A stretch of 34,721 nucleotides of DNA. Origin: DSNY01 sp964539745 (GTDB taxonomy: Bacteria; Pseudomonadota; Gammaproteobacteria; Burkholderiales; Burkholderiaceae_F). Of this stretch, positions 1 to 8,181 are shown one piece after another. The position numbers and the translations under genes were made by a program. The stretch is taken from the NCBI GenBank assembly GCA_964539745.1, contig CAZIJU010000031.1, forward strand, positions 1 through 34,721, written 5' to 3'. The notes beneath the pieces are model-generated. The model was not told the DNA's origin. It did no database searches and saw nothing but the letters and a program-made list of their open reading frames with translations. Position 1 is the first letter of the stretch. Every line of letters begins with the position of its first letter.

Positions 1-998
1 GGCACCGCGATCAGCATCGTCGCGTACATGAAGAACAGCTGGCCGGTCACCGGCATGCCGGTCGTAAACATGTGGTGCGCCCAGACGATGAACGACAGGA
101 TCGCGATCGAGGCGGTCGCGTAGACCATCGACGCGTAGCCGAACAGCGGCTTGCGCGCGAACACCGGCACGATCTGGCTGATGATGCCGAATGCCGGCAG
201 GATCATGATGTACACCTCGGGATGCCCGAAGAACCAGAAGATGTGCTGGTACATCACCGGGTCGCCGCCGCCCGCGGCGTTGAAGAAGCTGGTGCCGAAA
301 TGGCGGTCGGTCAGCGTCATCGTGATCGCGCCCGCAAGCACCGGCATCACCGCGATCAGCAGGTAGGCGGTGATCAGCCAGGTCCAGCAGAACATCGGCA
401 TCCTCATCAGCGTCATTCCGGGCGCGCGCATGTTCAGGATCGTGGTGATGATGTTGATCGATCCCATGATCGAACTGGCGCCCATGATGTGCAGCGCGAA
501 GATCGCCATGTCCATGCCGGGGCCCATCTGCACCGTCAGCGGCGCGTACAGCGTCCAGCCGGCCGCCGTGGCGCCGCCCGGAACGAAGAACGAAGCGACG
601 ATCAGCAGCGCCGCCGGCGGCAGCAGCCAGAAGCTGAAGTTGTTCATCCGCGCGAACGCCATGTCGGGCGCCCCGATCTGCAGCGGAATCATCCAGTTCG
701 CGAACCCGACGAAGGCCGGCATGATCGCGCCGAACACCATGATCACGCCGTGCATCGTCGTGAGCTGATTGAAGAACTCCGGCGCGAACACCTGCAAGCC
801 CGGCTGGAACAGCTCGGTGCGGATGGCCAGCGCCAGCACGCCGCCGACGAGGAACATCGTGAACGAGAACCACAGGTACATCGTGCCGATGTCCTTGTGG
901 TTCGTCGCGTACAGCCAGCGACGCCAGCCATGCGGATGATCGTGCGCGTGGTCGTCGTGCGCGTGGCCGGCGATCCGGTCGGGGGTGACTGCGCTCAT
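1..998 (-). CDS. ctaD: Cytochrome c oxidase subunit I, N-terminal part (runs off the left edge)
   Basis: Catalytic heme-copper subunit of an aa3-type oxidase in the inner membrane; it reduces O2 to water with electrons from cytochrome c and pumps protons. About 332 residues are present and the C-terminus lies beyond position 1. Visible landmarks: the N-terminal HKDIGTMYLWFSF stretch, a heme a ligand His in TMHGVIMVF (about residue 83), the CuB His with its cross-linked Tyr in WFFGHPEVY, and the paired CuB His in VWAHHMFTTG near the edge. The heme a3 ligand region is missing because of the window limit. The N-terminus is rich in His and Asp (about residues 12-23). The ATG at 996-998 follows an AAGGAG ribosome site. 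It lies 150 bp after ctaC in the same direction, as a shared operon would. Confidence 0.97.
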   Translation of the reverse strand, partial: MSAVTPDRIAGHAHDDHAHDHPHGWRRWLYATNHKDIGTMYLWFSFTMFLVGGVLALAIRTELFQPGLQVFAPEFFNQLTTMHGVIMVFGAIMPAFVGFANWMIPLQIGAPDMAFARMNNFSFWLLPPAALLIVASFFVPGGATAAGWTLYAPLTVQMGPGMDMAIFALHIMGASSIMGSINIITTILNMRAPGMTLMRMPMFCWTWLITAYLLIAVMPVLAGAITMTLTDRHFGTSFFNAAGGGDPVMYQHIFWFFGHPEVYIMILPAFGIISQIVPVFARKPLFGYASMVYATASIAILSFIVWAHHMFTTGMPVTGQLFFMYATMLIAV

Positions 999-1070
999 GC
1001 GGGCTCCTTGATTGCCTTGATGCGGACTGCCTTGATGCGATTGTCTCGTGCGTGACGGCTCAGCGTGCCG

Positions 1071-1096
1071 TAATCCCCGCTTGCGCGGGGATGACG
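1071..1096. repeat. Short dispersed-type palindrome between ctaC and ctaD
   Basis: An 8-bp perfect inverted repeat ATCCCCGC / GCGGGGAT (1073-1080 and 1085-1092) closes on a TTGC loop and is flanked by TA and GACGC. Read on the minus strand in one frame it would encode VIPAQAGI, the translation by which this dispersed palindromic element is often recognised in proteobacterial genomes. Here it sits in the 150-bp spacer between ctaC and ctaD, where it could act as an mRNA stabiliser or attenuating hairpin; that role is inferred. Other genomic copies cannot be seen from this window. Confidence 0.6.
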
Positions 1097-1148
1097 CATT
1101 CGCAGCCGTTCGCTGTGACGCTGCGCGTCGGGCTCATGGGCGAACGTG

Positions 1149-2285
1149 TCACTTGCGGGCGGCCTTGAACTCGGCGGGCTGAACCGCCGCGCCCGCCTTG
1201 TTGCCCCAGGCGTTTTTCACGTAAGTCGCCACGGCGGCCAGTTCGACGTCGGACAACCCTTTCCACGACGGCATCGCACCCTTGCCGTTGAGCAGAATCG
1301 CGATCTGCTGCGGCGTATTCATCACCACCGCGCTGCCGTCGAGAGGCGGGAACGCCCCTTTGACTCCCTGGCCGCTGGCCTGGTGGCACGCCTGGCAGTT
1401 GGCCGCATACACTTTCGCGCCTCGCTCTTGCAGCTCGGCCAGCGTCCAGGCCTTGTTCGGATCGTCGGCGGCCGCGGCCATCGCCGCTTTCTTTTCGGCG
1501 ACCCACTTCGTGTAGTCCTCCTGCGAGACGACCCGCACAACGATCGGCATGAACGCATGGTCGCGGCCGCACAGTTCGGCGCACTGGCCGCGATACGTTC
1601 CAACCTGCTCGGCGCGGAACCATGTGTCGCGCACGAAGCCGGGGATCGCGTCCTGCTTGACGCCGAAGGCCGGGACGTACCACGCGTGGATCACGTCGTT
1701 GGCTGTCGTGATCACGCGCACCTTCTTGCCGACCGGCACGACCAGCTCGTTGTCGACTTCGATCAAGTAGGTGTTCGACTTCGGCGCGCGCCCCTCGATC
1801 TGATCGCGCGGCGTGGCCAGTGTCGACAGGAACGAGATGCCCTCGCCCTCGCCCTTCAGGTAGTCGTAGCCCCACTTCCACTGGTAGCCGGTGACCTTGA
1901 TCGTCAGGTCCGCGTTGGTCGTGTCCTTCATCGCGACGACCGTCTTCGTCGCCGGCAGCGCCATGCCGATCACGATCAGGAAAGGAATCACGGTCCACAC
2001 GATCTCGACCTTCGTGCTCTCGTGGAAGTCGGCCGGCTGCGCGCCCCTCGACTTCCGGTGCGCCCAGATCGAGTAGAACATGACGCCGAAGACGACGACG
2101 AAGATCACGCCGCAGATCGCCAGCATCATCCAGTGCAGCCAGTGGATGTCGCGCGCGATCTGCGTGACCGGCGGCGCGAGGTTGTACTTGCTTTGTATCG
2201 CGCCCGCGCTGCCGGCGGCCGCCAGTGCGATCGCGGCGACAGCCGCCCGGAGATTCGTCAGCTTGGAGTGGCCAGTTCTTCTCAT
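1149..2285 (-). CDS. ctaC: Cytochrome c oxidase subunit II with fused cytochrome c domain
   Basis: Membrane-anchored electron-entry subunit that takes electrons from cytochrome c through the CuA centre and passes them to subunit I. 378 aa: signal peptide about 1-29, two transmembrane segments about 51-73 and 95-116, a cupredoxin domain with CuA ligands H200, C235, E237, C239, H243 and M246 (GQCAELCGRDHAFM), then a C-terminal cytochrome c domain with heme motif CQACH (C297, C300, H301) and probable axial Met338 in GAMPSW. The fused heme domain marks the caa3-like layout. The ATG at 2283-2285 has AGGAAA upstream. It is followed by ctaD and preceded by a DUF2244 gene 42 bp away, all on the minus strand. 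Confidence 0.97.
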   Translation of the reverse strand: MRRTGHSKLTNLRAAVAAIALAAAGSAGAIQSKYNLAPPVTQIARDIHWLHWMMLAICGVIFVVVFGVMFYSIWAHRKSRGAQPADFHESTKVEIVWTVIPFLIVIGMALPATKTVVAMKDTTNADLTIKVTGYQWKWGYDYLKGEGEGISFLSTLATPRDQIEGRAPKSNTYLIEVDNELVVPVGKKVRVITTANDVIHAWYVPAFGVKQDAIPGFVRDTWFRAEQVGTYRGQCAELCGRDHAFMPIVVRVVSQEDYTKWVAEKKAAMAAAADDPNKAWTLAELQERGAKVYAANCQACHQASGQGVKGAFPPLDGSAVVMNTPQQIAILLNGKGAMPSWKGLSDVELAAVATYVKNAWGNKAGAAVQPAEFKAARK

Positions 2286-2327
2286 CGCGTTTCCTGCACC
2301 GGCTTGCGCCGCGTGTTGTCCCCCGTC

Positions 2328-2780
2328 TCAAACCCCGGCCGCCGCGGCCGTCCGCAGCGCCTGCCTCAATTCCTGCGCCAGTGCGGCCCGCCGCGCTCGC
2401 GTCAGATGGCGTCCGACCTCGACGCGCGCGCCGTGCGCAGCCAGGTACACGCGCTCACCGTCAGACTCGACGCGCGTCCACGCCGACCATGCGCGCCACT
2501 CGGTCGCGCGCGCCGCCTCGATGCGGCACACCGCCACGACGCCGTCGCGTAGCTCGATGCGTTCGTAGTCGGCGGCGTGCCGCCCGTAGACGAGGAAGGC
2601 CGCCGCCACCGCGAGCAGTTCCAGCCCGACGAAGGGCAGCACGAGCCACAGACCATGCGCCGCAAACGCGACACCGAAGGCGAACGACAACGCGACGAGC
2701 GACGCGAAGACCAACGCAAGCTGCCGCGGACTCGCGGAGCAGTTGCGCTTGATCATCCAGCAGGTGGCGTGCTCGTTCAT
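2328..2780 (-). CDS. DUF2244 family membrane protein
   Basis: A short protein of unknown function often found beside cytochrome oxidase genes in alpha- and betaproteobacteria. About 150 aa. Visible: a WMIKRNCSASPRQ opening, two adjacent hydrophobic helices forming a hairpin (about residues 20-66), then a soluble tail with a beta-rich stretch around YERIELRDGVVAVCRIE. It is the first gene after the promoter at 2881-2910 and lies 42 bp before ctaC, so a role in oxidase assembly or membrane positioning is plausible but inferred. The frame extends to a TTG at 2814-2816; the ATG at 2778-2780 is chosen because it is the first ATG and homologues begin near the WMIKRN segment. No convincing Shine-Dalgarno sequence decides the start. 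Confidence 0.75.
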   Translation of the reverse strand: MNEHATCWMIKRNCSASPRQLALVFASLVALSFAFGVAFAAHGLWLVLPFVGLELLAVAAAFLVYGRHAADYERIELRDGVVAVCRIEAARATEWRAWSAWTRVESDGERVYLAAHGARVEVGRHLTRARRAALAQELRQALRTAAAAGV

Positions 2781-2880
2781 CGACGACGCTGTTGACCGAC
2801 CCGGCGACGAGCTCAATGCTGCGGCGCCGTCTCGAATAGAACGGGGTCGCGATCAGCGACCCCGGCGCGAATCGCGGCGG

Positions 2881-2910
2881 ATTATAGGGGCAGCGGGAAA
2901 ACCCCAGCAA
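2881..2910 (-). promoter_or_regulatory. Sigma70-type promoter for the DUF2244-ctaC-ctaD operon
   Basis: On the minus strand a perfect TATAAT -10 box (2881-2886) lies 18 bp from a TTGCTG -35 box (2905-2910, four of six consensus bases). Transcription would start near 2874, leaving a leader of about 95 nt before the DUF2244 ATG at 2780. It is the only strong promoter match in the 260-bp gap 2781-3040. Confidence 0.65.
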
Positions 2911-3040
2911 GCCGCGGCGGACTTGCGCAACGGCATTCGTCACAAGCTCCGCACCGCCTCGTTCTCGCGGTATGCGCAGCGGTATTGCGCGGCCGCACCA
3001 TTCTTTGTGTCGCAGATCACACGACGGTCCGGGCATCGCA

Positions 3041-3976
3041 TCAGCGTCTGCGCGACGCCAGTTCCGCTCGCAGGCGCTCGAGCGGAACGCTCGTCGCGCC
3101 GGGCGCGCGCGGCTGCGGCTTCCACGCGTGACCGTAGGCGATCTCGAACGTCAGCGCGATCCGCCCCGCGTCGTCGCGCTGCGCGTCGAGCGCCTCGATC
3201 AGCGCGTGGGCCTGCCGCGTCGACACGAGGCTTCCGCGCCGGTCGTCGCGCGGATTTCCGCCGAGCGCCCGGACTTCCTGCAGCAGCGCCCGCGGCGACG
3301 CGTACGTCAGCGTCAGAACCTCGACGTCCATCACCGGCGCGGCAAATCCGGAAGCGACCAGCATGTCGCCGAAGTCGTGCATGTCGACGAAGGGCAGCGG
3401 CCGCGCGTCGGGCAGCGCCGCCGCGCAGGCGGCGCGAAGCTGTTTGAGCGTATCGGGACCGAAGCAGCTGAACATCAGCAGGCCGTCGGTGCGCAGCACG
3501 CGCTTCCATTCGGGAAACACCGTGTGCGGGGCCGGGTGCCAGTGCAGCATGAGATTGGAGAACACCAGTTCGATCGTCGCGTCAGCGAACGGCAGCGCGC
3601 CGGCTTCCGCGCAGACGCGAAACGCCCGCGGCGGTCGCAACCATTGCGCGATGCGCCCCCCGTGCGGCGCCGCCCCGCGCAGCATCGCGAGCGAAAGATC
3701 GACGCCGATCCAGACCGCGCCGGGATATCGCGCGAGCAGCGCATCGCGCGTGCCGCCGGCGCCGCAGCCGATGTCGGCGATGCGCCTTGGCGCGAGCTTC
3801 ACGTAGTCGAGCCGCTCGAGCAGCCGGCGCCCGACCTCGCGCGCCAGCGCGTCGTGCGCGCAGAAGCGTGCGGCGCGCCGGTCGAACTGTCGCCGCACGG
3901 TGTCCGCGCGCGCCGGCATCCGCTTCGGGTCGACGAGCGTGGGCGACAGTTCAGAGGTTCCCGGATCGAGCGACAT
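3041..3976 (-). CDS. bioC: SAM-dependent methyltransferase, probable malonyl-ACP O-methyltransferase BioC
   Basis: Predicted to methylate malonyl-ACP at the entry of pimeloyl (biotin) synthesis. 311 aa. A class I Rossmann methyltransferase: SAM motif I IADIGCGAGGTRDALL, acidic residue of motif II in WIGVDLS, and motif IV region LVFSNLMLHWHPAP. The C-terminal part contains LLMFSCFGPDTLKQLR and VDMHDFGDMLVASGF, the pattern seen in BioC proteins. The frame is open 46 codons further upstream, but that part overlaps the divergent comF gene and is low complexity, so the ATG at 3974-3976 is used. comF starts 43 bp away on the other strand. A generic methyltransferase of another pathway is the alternative, since no other bio gene is in the window. 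Confidence 0.78.
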   Translation of the reverse strand: MSLDPGTSELSPTLVDPKRMPARADTVRRQFDRRAARFCAHDALAREVGRRLLERLDYVKLAPRRIADIGCGAGGTRDALLARYPGAVWIGVDLSLAMLRGAAPHGGRIAQWLRPPRAFRVCAEAGALPFADATIELVFSNLMLHWHPAPHTVFPEWKRVLRTDGLLMFSCFGPDTLKQLRAACAAALPDARPLPFVDMHDFGDMLVASGFAAPVMDVEVLTLTYASPRALLQEVRALGGNPRDDRRGSLVSTRQAHALIEALDAQRDDAGRIALTFEIAYGHAWKPQPRAPGATSVPLERLRAELASRRR

Positions 3977-4019
3977 GATGCGATGATGCCAGCGGGTTCC
4001 ACCCGCCGCGCGCCCCGAT

Positions 4020-4745
4020 ATGCTGCGCGCCGAGCACCGAATTGCCGCCGTGTTCCGCACCTTCGCCTCGGTACTGCACCGTGGGTTCGCGCACCGCTGC
4101 GCGGTGTGCGGCATCGCACCCGGCGCGCCCGTGTGCGCCGGGTGCGCGGACGACTTCTTTCCGGCAGGTCTGCCCCGCTGCGCACAGTGCGCGCTGCGCC
4201 TAGCGCAAACCGGTGACGCAATCCTGTGCGGGCGCTGCCTGCGCGAGCCGCCGCGCTACGACGCCACGTTCGCGCTCGCCGACTACATGCCGCCTGTCGA
4301 CGGCATGGTCATCGCGTTGAAGTTCCGCCATCGACTCGAACTGGCCCGCGTCTTCGGCGAGTTGCTCGCCGAGCGGCTGGGCGACAGGCTGCCGCGCGAC
4401 GCGCTGCTGGCGCCGGTACCGCTCGCTTTCGAGCGGCACGCCGAACGCGGCTTCAACCAGGCGCGCGAGATCGCGCGCACCGTCGCGCGCCGGCTCGCGT
4501 TGCCGCTTGCGGCCGAAGCGCTCGTGCGGATCAAGCACGGCGCGCCGCAGGAAGCGCTGACGCGGGACGCGCGCCGACGCAACGTGCGCGGCGCCTTCGC
4601 CGCGCGCGCCGACGTGCACGGCCGCACGGTGGTCGTCGTCGACGACGTGATGACCAGCGGCGCCACGCTCGACGAGATCGCAACGGTGTTGAAACACGCC
4701 GGCGCGGCGCGCGTGCTGAACCTGGTCGTCGCGCGCACGCCCTGA
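4020..4745 (+). CDS. comF: ComF family phosphoribosyltransferase-like protein
   Basis: Family needed for natural DNA uptake in several bacteria; thought to act in the cytoplasm with the DNA translocation machinery. 241 aa. The N-terminal third carries a zinc-ribbon-like Cys set (CAVC, CAGC, CAQC, CGRC at about residues 28-72). The C-terminal part is a type I phosphoribosyltransferase fold with the PRPP-binding motif VVVVDDVMTSGATLDE (about residues 203-218) and the family segment ERGFNQAREIAR. Divergent from bioC and followed 26 bp later by trmL. No other competence gene is in the window. Confidence 0.9.
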   Translation: MLRAEHRIAAVFRTFASVLHRGFAHRCAVCGIAPGAPVCAGCADDFFPAGLPRCAQCALRLAQTGDAILCGRCLREPPRYDATFALADYMPPVDGMVIALKFRHRLELARVFGELLAERLGDRLPRDALLAPVPLAFERHAERGFNQAREIARTVARRLALPLAAEALVRIKHGAPQEALTRDARRRNVRGAFAARADVHGRTVVVVDDVMTSGATLDEIATVLKHAGAARVLNLVVARTP

Positions 4746-4771
4746 GCGCGGCGGGCGGCTAGCATCGCGCG

Positions 4772-5242
4772 ATGTTCCACGTCGTGCTCGTCGAACCCGA
4801 AATCCCGCCGAACACGGGCAACGTGATCAGGCTGTGCGCCAACACCGGCGCACAGCTTCATCTCGTGCAGCCGCTCGGCTTCGAACTGAGCGACAAGCAG
4901 CTTCGCCGCGCCGGCCTCGACTATCGCGAGTACGCGACCCTCAAGGTCCACGCGAGCTTCGATGCGCTGCTCGCTGCCGAGCGCCCCGATCCCGCCCGTA
5001 TGTACGCGCTGACGACCAAGGCGCAACGGCGCTTCGCCGATGCCGCGTTCCGGCCCGGCGACTGGTTCTTCTTCGGTTCCGAAACGCGCGGCCTGGCGCC
5101 GGCGGTGCTCGAGCGCTTCGCGCGTGAACGGCTGGTGCGGCTGCCGATGCGTCCCGGCAACCGCAGCTTGAACCTGTCGAACGCCGTCGCGGTGGTCGTC
5201 TACGAAGCTTGGCGCCAGTGCGGCTACGCCGGCGGCGCCTGA
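4772..5242 (+). CDS. trmL: tRNA (cytidine(34)-2'-O)-methyltransferase
   Basis: SPOUT-class methyltransferase that methylates the wobble ribose of tRNA-Leu isoacceptors. 156 aa, the usual compact size. Motif 1 EPEIPPNTGNVIRLCANTGA (about residues 9-28), motif 2 FFFGSETRGLAP, and motif 3 LPMRPGNRSLNLSNAVAVVV forming the trefoil knot where SAM binds. It lies 26 bp after comF and converges with the LOG gene, whose stop codon begins 4 bp past the trmL stop, so there is almost no room for a terminator between them. Confidence 0.95.
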   Translation: MFHVVLVEPEIPPNTGNVIRLCANTGAQLHLVQPLGFELSDKQLRRAGLDYREYATLKVHASFDALLAAERPDPARMYALTTKAQRRFADAAFRPGDWFFFGSETRGLAPAVLERFARERLVRLPMRPGNRSLNLSNAVAVVVYEAWRQCGYAGGA

Positions 5243-5245
5243 GGA

Positions 5246-5833
5246 CTACGTGCGCGTGAGATCGTCCGCGCCGATGCGCGCCGGCGCGCGCTGCGCAAGC
5301 CGTTCGAGGAGGGCTTCCGGCGTGACGTCGATCAGCAGCAGATCGCGGTGCTCGGCGCGGATGAATCCTTCGGCGGCGCCGTGTCGCAGGAACGCGAGAA
5401 GGTGGTCGAAGTAGCCCTCGACGTTGAGCAGGCCGACCGGCTTGGCCTGAAGCTCGAGCTGCAGCCAGGTCACCATCTCGAACATCTCTTCGAACGTGCC
5501 GTAGCCCCCCGGCAGCACGACGAAGGCATCGGCGCGCTCGGCCATCGTCCGCTTGCGCTCGTGCATCGACGCGACGACGAGCAACTCGTCGAGGTTCTGG
5601 TGCGCGACCTCCGGCCGCATCAGATGCTGCGGAATCACGCCGACGACGCGCCCGCCGGCGGCGAGCGCCGCATCGGCGAGCGCGCCCATCATGCCGACAT
5701 GGCCGCCGCCGTAGATCGTCGTGCTGCCCTGCTGTGCGAGCCGCCGGCCGACAGCGCGCGCCGCCGCAACGTACGCCGGGCGCACGCCCGGCTGCGAACC
5801 GCAGAACACGCAGACCGAGCGCAGCGTCCTCAT
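5246..5833 (-). CDS. LOG family protein (TIGR00730; cytokinin riboside 5'-monophosphate phosphoribohydrolase type)
   Basis: Members hydrolyse nucleoside 5'-monophosphates to free base and ribose 5-phosphate; older annotations call them lysine decarboxylase. 195 aa. Rossmann-like start VCVFCGSQPG, the YGGGHVGMMG loop, and the diagnostic PGGYGTFEEMFE motif (about residues 107-118). Its ATG (5831-5833) overlaps the gpsA stop as ATGA, so translation is probably coupled to gpsA. The bacterial substrate is usually unknown. Confidence 0.93.
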   Translation of the reverse strand: MRTLRSVCVFCGSQPGVRPAYVAAARAVGRRLAQQGSTTIYGGGHVGMMGALADAALAAGGRVVGVIPQHLMRPEVAHQNLDELLVVASMHERKRTMAERADAFVVLPGGYGTFEEMFEMVTWLQLELQAKPVGLLNVEGYFDHLLAFLRHGAAEGFIRAEHRDLLLIDVTPEALLERLAQRAPARIGADDLTRT

Positions 5834-6837
5834 CCCGCGCCTTCGCGCTTGGGGTCGCGCGCGAGCAGTCGTTCGAGCGCGGCGCGCGGCGCAAGTCGCC
5901 CGTCGAGCACCGCGCACACCGCCTGCGTCAACGGCATCTCCACCCCCGCCTGCGCCGCGCGCGCCGCCACCGCCGGCGCCGACCACACGCCTTCGGCGAC
6001 ATGGCCGAGCGCGGCGAGCGCCTGCGCGAGCGGCAGTCCGCGGCCGAGCATCAGTCCGACCTTGCGGTTGCGCGACATCTCGCCGGTGCAGGTGAGGATC
6101 AAGTCGCCGACGCCCGTGAGCCCCATGAACGTCTCCGCGCGCGCGCCGAGCGCCACCCCAAGCCGCGTGATCTCGGCGAGCCCGCGCGTGATCAGCGCGG
6201 CGCGCGCGTTGTGGCCGAGGCCGAGCGCGTCGGCAATGCCGGTGGCGATCGCCATCACGTTCTTCACCGCACCGCCGACCTCCACGCCCACGACGTCGTC
6301 GGTCGAGTAGATGCGCAGCGCGCCGCCGTGGAAGACGCGGGTGACGATGTCGCAGAAACCCGCGCCGCCCGCCACCGTCAGCGCCGTCGGCAGTGCGCGC
6401 GCGACCTCCTCCGCGAAACTGGGCCCGGACAACGGGCCTGCCGACTCGCGCAAGCGCGCTTCGCCGAGTTCTTCGGCGACGATCTGGTGCGCGAGCCTGC
6501 CGCTGTCGCGCTCGAATCCCTTGCACAGCCAGACGATCGCGGCGCGCGGCGCAAGCGGCGCGAGCGCGCGCAGCGTGCCGCGCAGTGCGGCGGTCGGCGT
6601 GGCGATCGCCAGCAGGCCGTCGCCCGCGAACTCGGCGGCTCGCGCGAGGTCGTTTTCGATCGCGATCGAGTCGGGCAGTGCAATGCCCGGCAGGTAGCGC
6701 GCATTCTCGCGGCGCTGGCGCAGCGCTTCGGCCTGCGCCGCATCGCGCGCCCACAGCGCCACCGCGTGGCGTTGCCCGAGCGCGCAGGCGATCGCGGTGC
6801 CCCAGGCGCCTGCGCCCAGCACCGCGACCCGGGCCAT
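5830..6837 (-). CDS. gpsA: NAD(P)H-dependent glycerol-3-phosphate dehydrogenase
   Basis: Reduces dihydroxyacetone phosphate to sn-glycerol 3-phosphate, the backbone precursor of phospholipids, in the cytoplasm. 335 aa, full length. N-terminal dinucleotide fold GAGAWGTAIA (about residues 8-17), the substrate segment GPSFAEEVA, the active-site region GAVKNVMAIATGIADALGLG, and the NARAALITRGLAEITRLG helix typical of GpsA. It lies 3 bp after secB, the usual betaproteobacterial order, and overlaps the LOG gene downstream. Confidence 0.97.
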   Translation of the reverse strand: MARVAVLGAGAWGTAIACALGQRHAVALWARDAAQAEALRQRRENARYLPGIALPDSIAIENDLARAAEFAGDGLLAIATPTAALRGTLRALAPLAPRAAIVWLCKGFERDSGRLAHQIVAEELGEARLRESAGPLSGPSFAEEVARALPTALTVAGGAGFCDIVTRVFHGGALRIYSTDDVVGVEVGGAVKNVMAIATGIADALGLGHNARAALITRGLAEITRLGVALGARAETFMGLTGVGDLILTCTGEMSRNRKVGLMLGRGLPLAQALAALGHVAEGVWSAPAVAARAAQAGVEMPLTQAVCAVLDGRLAPRAALERLLARDPKREGAG

Positions 6838-6840
6838 CGG

Positions 6841-7341
6841 CTACTGCTTCGTCGCGGCGCCGGTCGGCACGACCAGTCCGGCACCGTGCTCGCGCGCGAC
6901 GCGCTGCTGGTACATCGCCTCGAAATTGATTTCGGCGAGGTGGATCGGCGGCAGCCCCGTACGGTTGATCAGGTCGGCGATGTTGGCGCGCAGGTACGGA
7001 TAGACGATGCCCGGGCAGACGATTCCGACGATCGCGTCGAACTGCTCGTTCGGAATGCCGCGCATCTCGAAGATGCCGCCCTGTTTTGCCTCGACGAGGA
7101 ACAGCACCTTGTCCTTGATCCTCGCGGTGGTCGTCACGCGGACGATCACCTCGTAAATGCCGTCGAGGACCTTTTCGTGCGTGACCTCGAGCTGCACGTC
7201 GACCTGCGGCGCCTCCTGCTCGAGGAAGATCTGCGGCGCGTGTGGCAGCTCGAGCGAGGCATCCTTCAGATAGACGCGTTGCAGCTGGAACACGGGCGTT
7301 TGCGCGCTGGCTGCGCCGGCGGCGTTGCTGTTGTCGGCCAT
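6841..7341 (-). CDS. secB: Protein-export chaperone SecB
   Basis: Tetrameric cytoplasmic chaperone that keeps precursor proteins unfolded and hands them to SecA. 166 aa. Diagnostic stretches: FQLQRVYLKDASLELPHAP (about residues 18-36), FLVEAKQGGIFEMRGI, and CPGIVYPYLRANIADLI followed by GLPPIHLAEINFEAMY. Downstream of grxC with a 55-bp gap and just before gpsA, as in most betaproteobacteria. Confidence 0.97.
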   Translation of the reverse strand: MADNSNAAGAASAQTPVFQLQRVYLKDASLELPHAPQIFLEQEAPQVDVQLEVTHEKVLDGIYEVIVRVTTTARIKDKVLFLVEAKQGGIFEMRGIPNEQFDAIVGIVCPGIVYPYLRANIADLINRTGLPPIHLAEINFEAMYQQRVAREHGAGLVVPTGAATKQ

Positions 7342-7396
7342 GGGAATCCTTTGAGAGAGCGCCGGCCGCCAACCCGGCCGGCGGCGGGTGGACGGT

Positions 7397-7657
7397 TCAG
7401 GCGGCGAGCAGCGACGCGAGCCGGCCTTCGCGATCCAGCGCCGACAGATCGTCGAACCCGCCGACATGCGTGTCGCCGATATAGATCTGCGGCACCGTGC
7501 GGCGGCCGGTCTTCTCGACCATCTCGTCGCGGCGCGCCGGGTCGAGGTCCACACGGATCTTCTCGATCACGGTAACGCCGCGCGCCTTCAGCAGCGCTTC
7601 GGCGCGCTGGCAGTAAGGGCAGACGGCGGTGCTGTACATCACTACCTTGGCTGTCAT
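7397..7657 (-). CDS. grxC: Glutaredoxin 3
   Basis: Small GSH-dependent dithiol oxidoreductase. 86 aa. Active site CPYC at residues 13-16, the cis-Pro segment TVPQIYIGDTHVGGFDDL that binds glutathione, and the usual C-terminal helix. The ATG at 7655-7657 follows AAAGGA. Sits between the rhodanese gene and secB on the minus strand, probably in one transcript with them. Confidence 0.96.
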   Translation of the reverse strand: MTAKVVMYSTAVCPYCQRAEALLKARGVTVIEKIRVDLDPARRDEMVEKTGRRTVPQIYIGDTHVGGFDDLSALDREGRLASLLAA

Positions 7658-7702
7658 GCGGTCCTTTCGAGGCGCGCGTGCGCGGCGCGCGAAGTCACGA
7701 AG

Positions 7703-8104
7703 TCAGCTCCTGATCGGCAGTCCGGCTTCTTTCCACGCGGCGATTCCGCCGCCGAGTACGTAGACCTCGGCGAATCCCGCCGCGCGCAGCGCCGCGGCTG
7801 CACGTGTGGCCGACGTGCCGGTGTTGCATACGAGGATCACTGGCTTGTCCTTCTTCAGTTCCCCGGCGCGCTGCGCCACGCTTGCCAACGGGATGTTCTT
7901 CGCGTTCGGCAAGCTGCCCTTGCCGAACTCCTCGGGCGAGCGGGTATCGACGATCTGCGCATTCTTGCGGTTGATCAGTTGCGTGGCCTGCAACGTGGTC
8001 AGTGTGGGGCCGCCGGCGCGGTTGCGCACGAGCGGCCAGACGAGCATCGCGCCGCTCACGAAGGCGATCGCGATCAGGAAGACGTTGTCGATGAAAAACT
8101 GCAC
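7703..8104 (-). CDS. Membrane-anchored rhodanese-like protein
   Basis: Single rhodanese domain, probably a sulfur carrier or sulfurtransferase facing the cytoplasm. About 133 aa: an N-terminal transmembrane helix (about residues 6-26), then the domain with VDTRSPEEFGKG and the catalytic loop CNTGTSATRAA holding the active Cys, and the closing GGIAAWKEAGLPI. The frame also allows a TTG start at 8120-8122; the GTG at 8102-8104 is preferred because it puts the start right before the FFIDN anchor, where relatives begin. Neither start has a strong ribosome site. Divergent from gpmA. Confidence 0.88.
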   Translation of the reverse strand: MQFFIDNVFLIAIAFVSGAMLVWPLVRNRAGGPTLTTLQATQLINRKNAQIVDTRSPEEFGKGSLPNAKNIPLASVAQRAGELKKDKPVILVCNTGTSATRAAAALRAAGFAEVYVLGGGIAAWKEAGLPIRS

Positions 8105-8135
8105 GAAGGAGTCCGGCGGCAAGTCAAGGGTGCGG

Positions 8136-8143
8136 ATTATAAA
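8136..8143. promoter_or_regulatory. Possible shared -10 element between rhodanese and gpmA genes
   Basis: The AT-rich octamer ATTATAAA reads TATAAA on the plus strand (8138-8143, toward gpmA at 8182) and TATAAT on the minus strand (8136-8141, toward the rhodanese gene). No good -35 match is seen at the right distance on either strand, so this is only a probable divergent promoter. Confidence 0.35.
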
Positions 8144-8181
8144 ATGGCGCGCGTTGCCGCCCGTCCGAAGCGCTTCTGCCC

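Noticed and set aside
1146..2552. 468-codon plus-strand open frame opposite ctaC
   Set aside because: Antisense to a gene with all CuA and heme ligands intact; composition is that of a GC-rich shadow frame.
3977..4114. Longer bioC start at 4114
   Set aside because: The extra 46 codons overlap comF on the opposite strand and show no family similarity.
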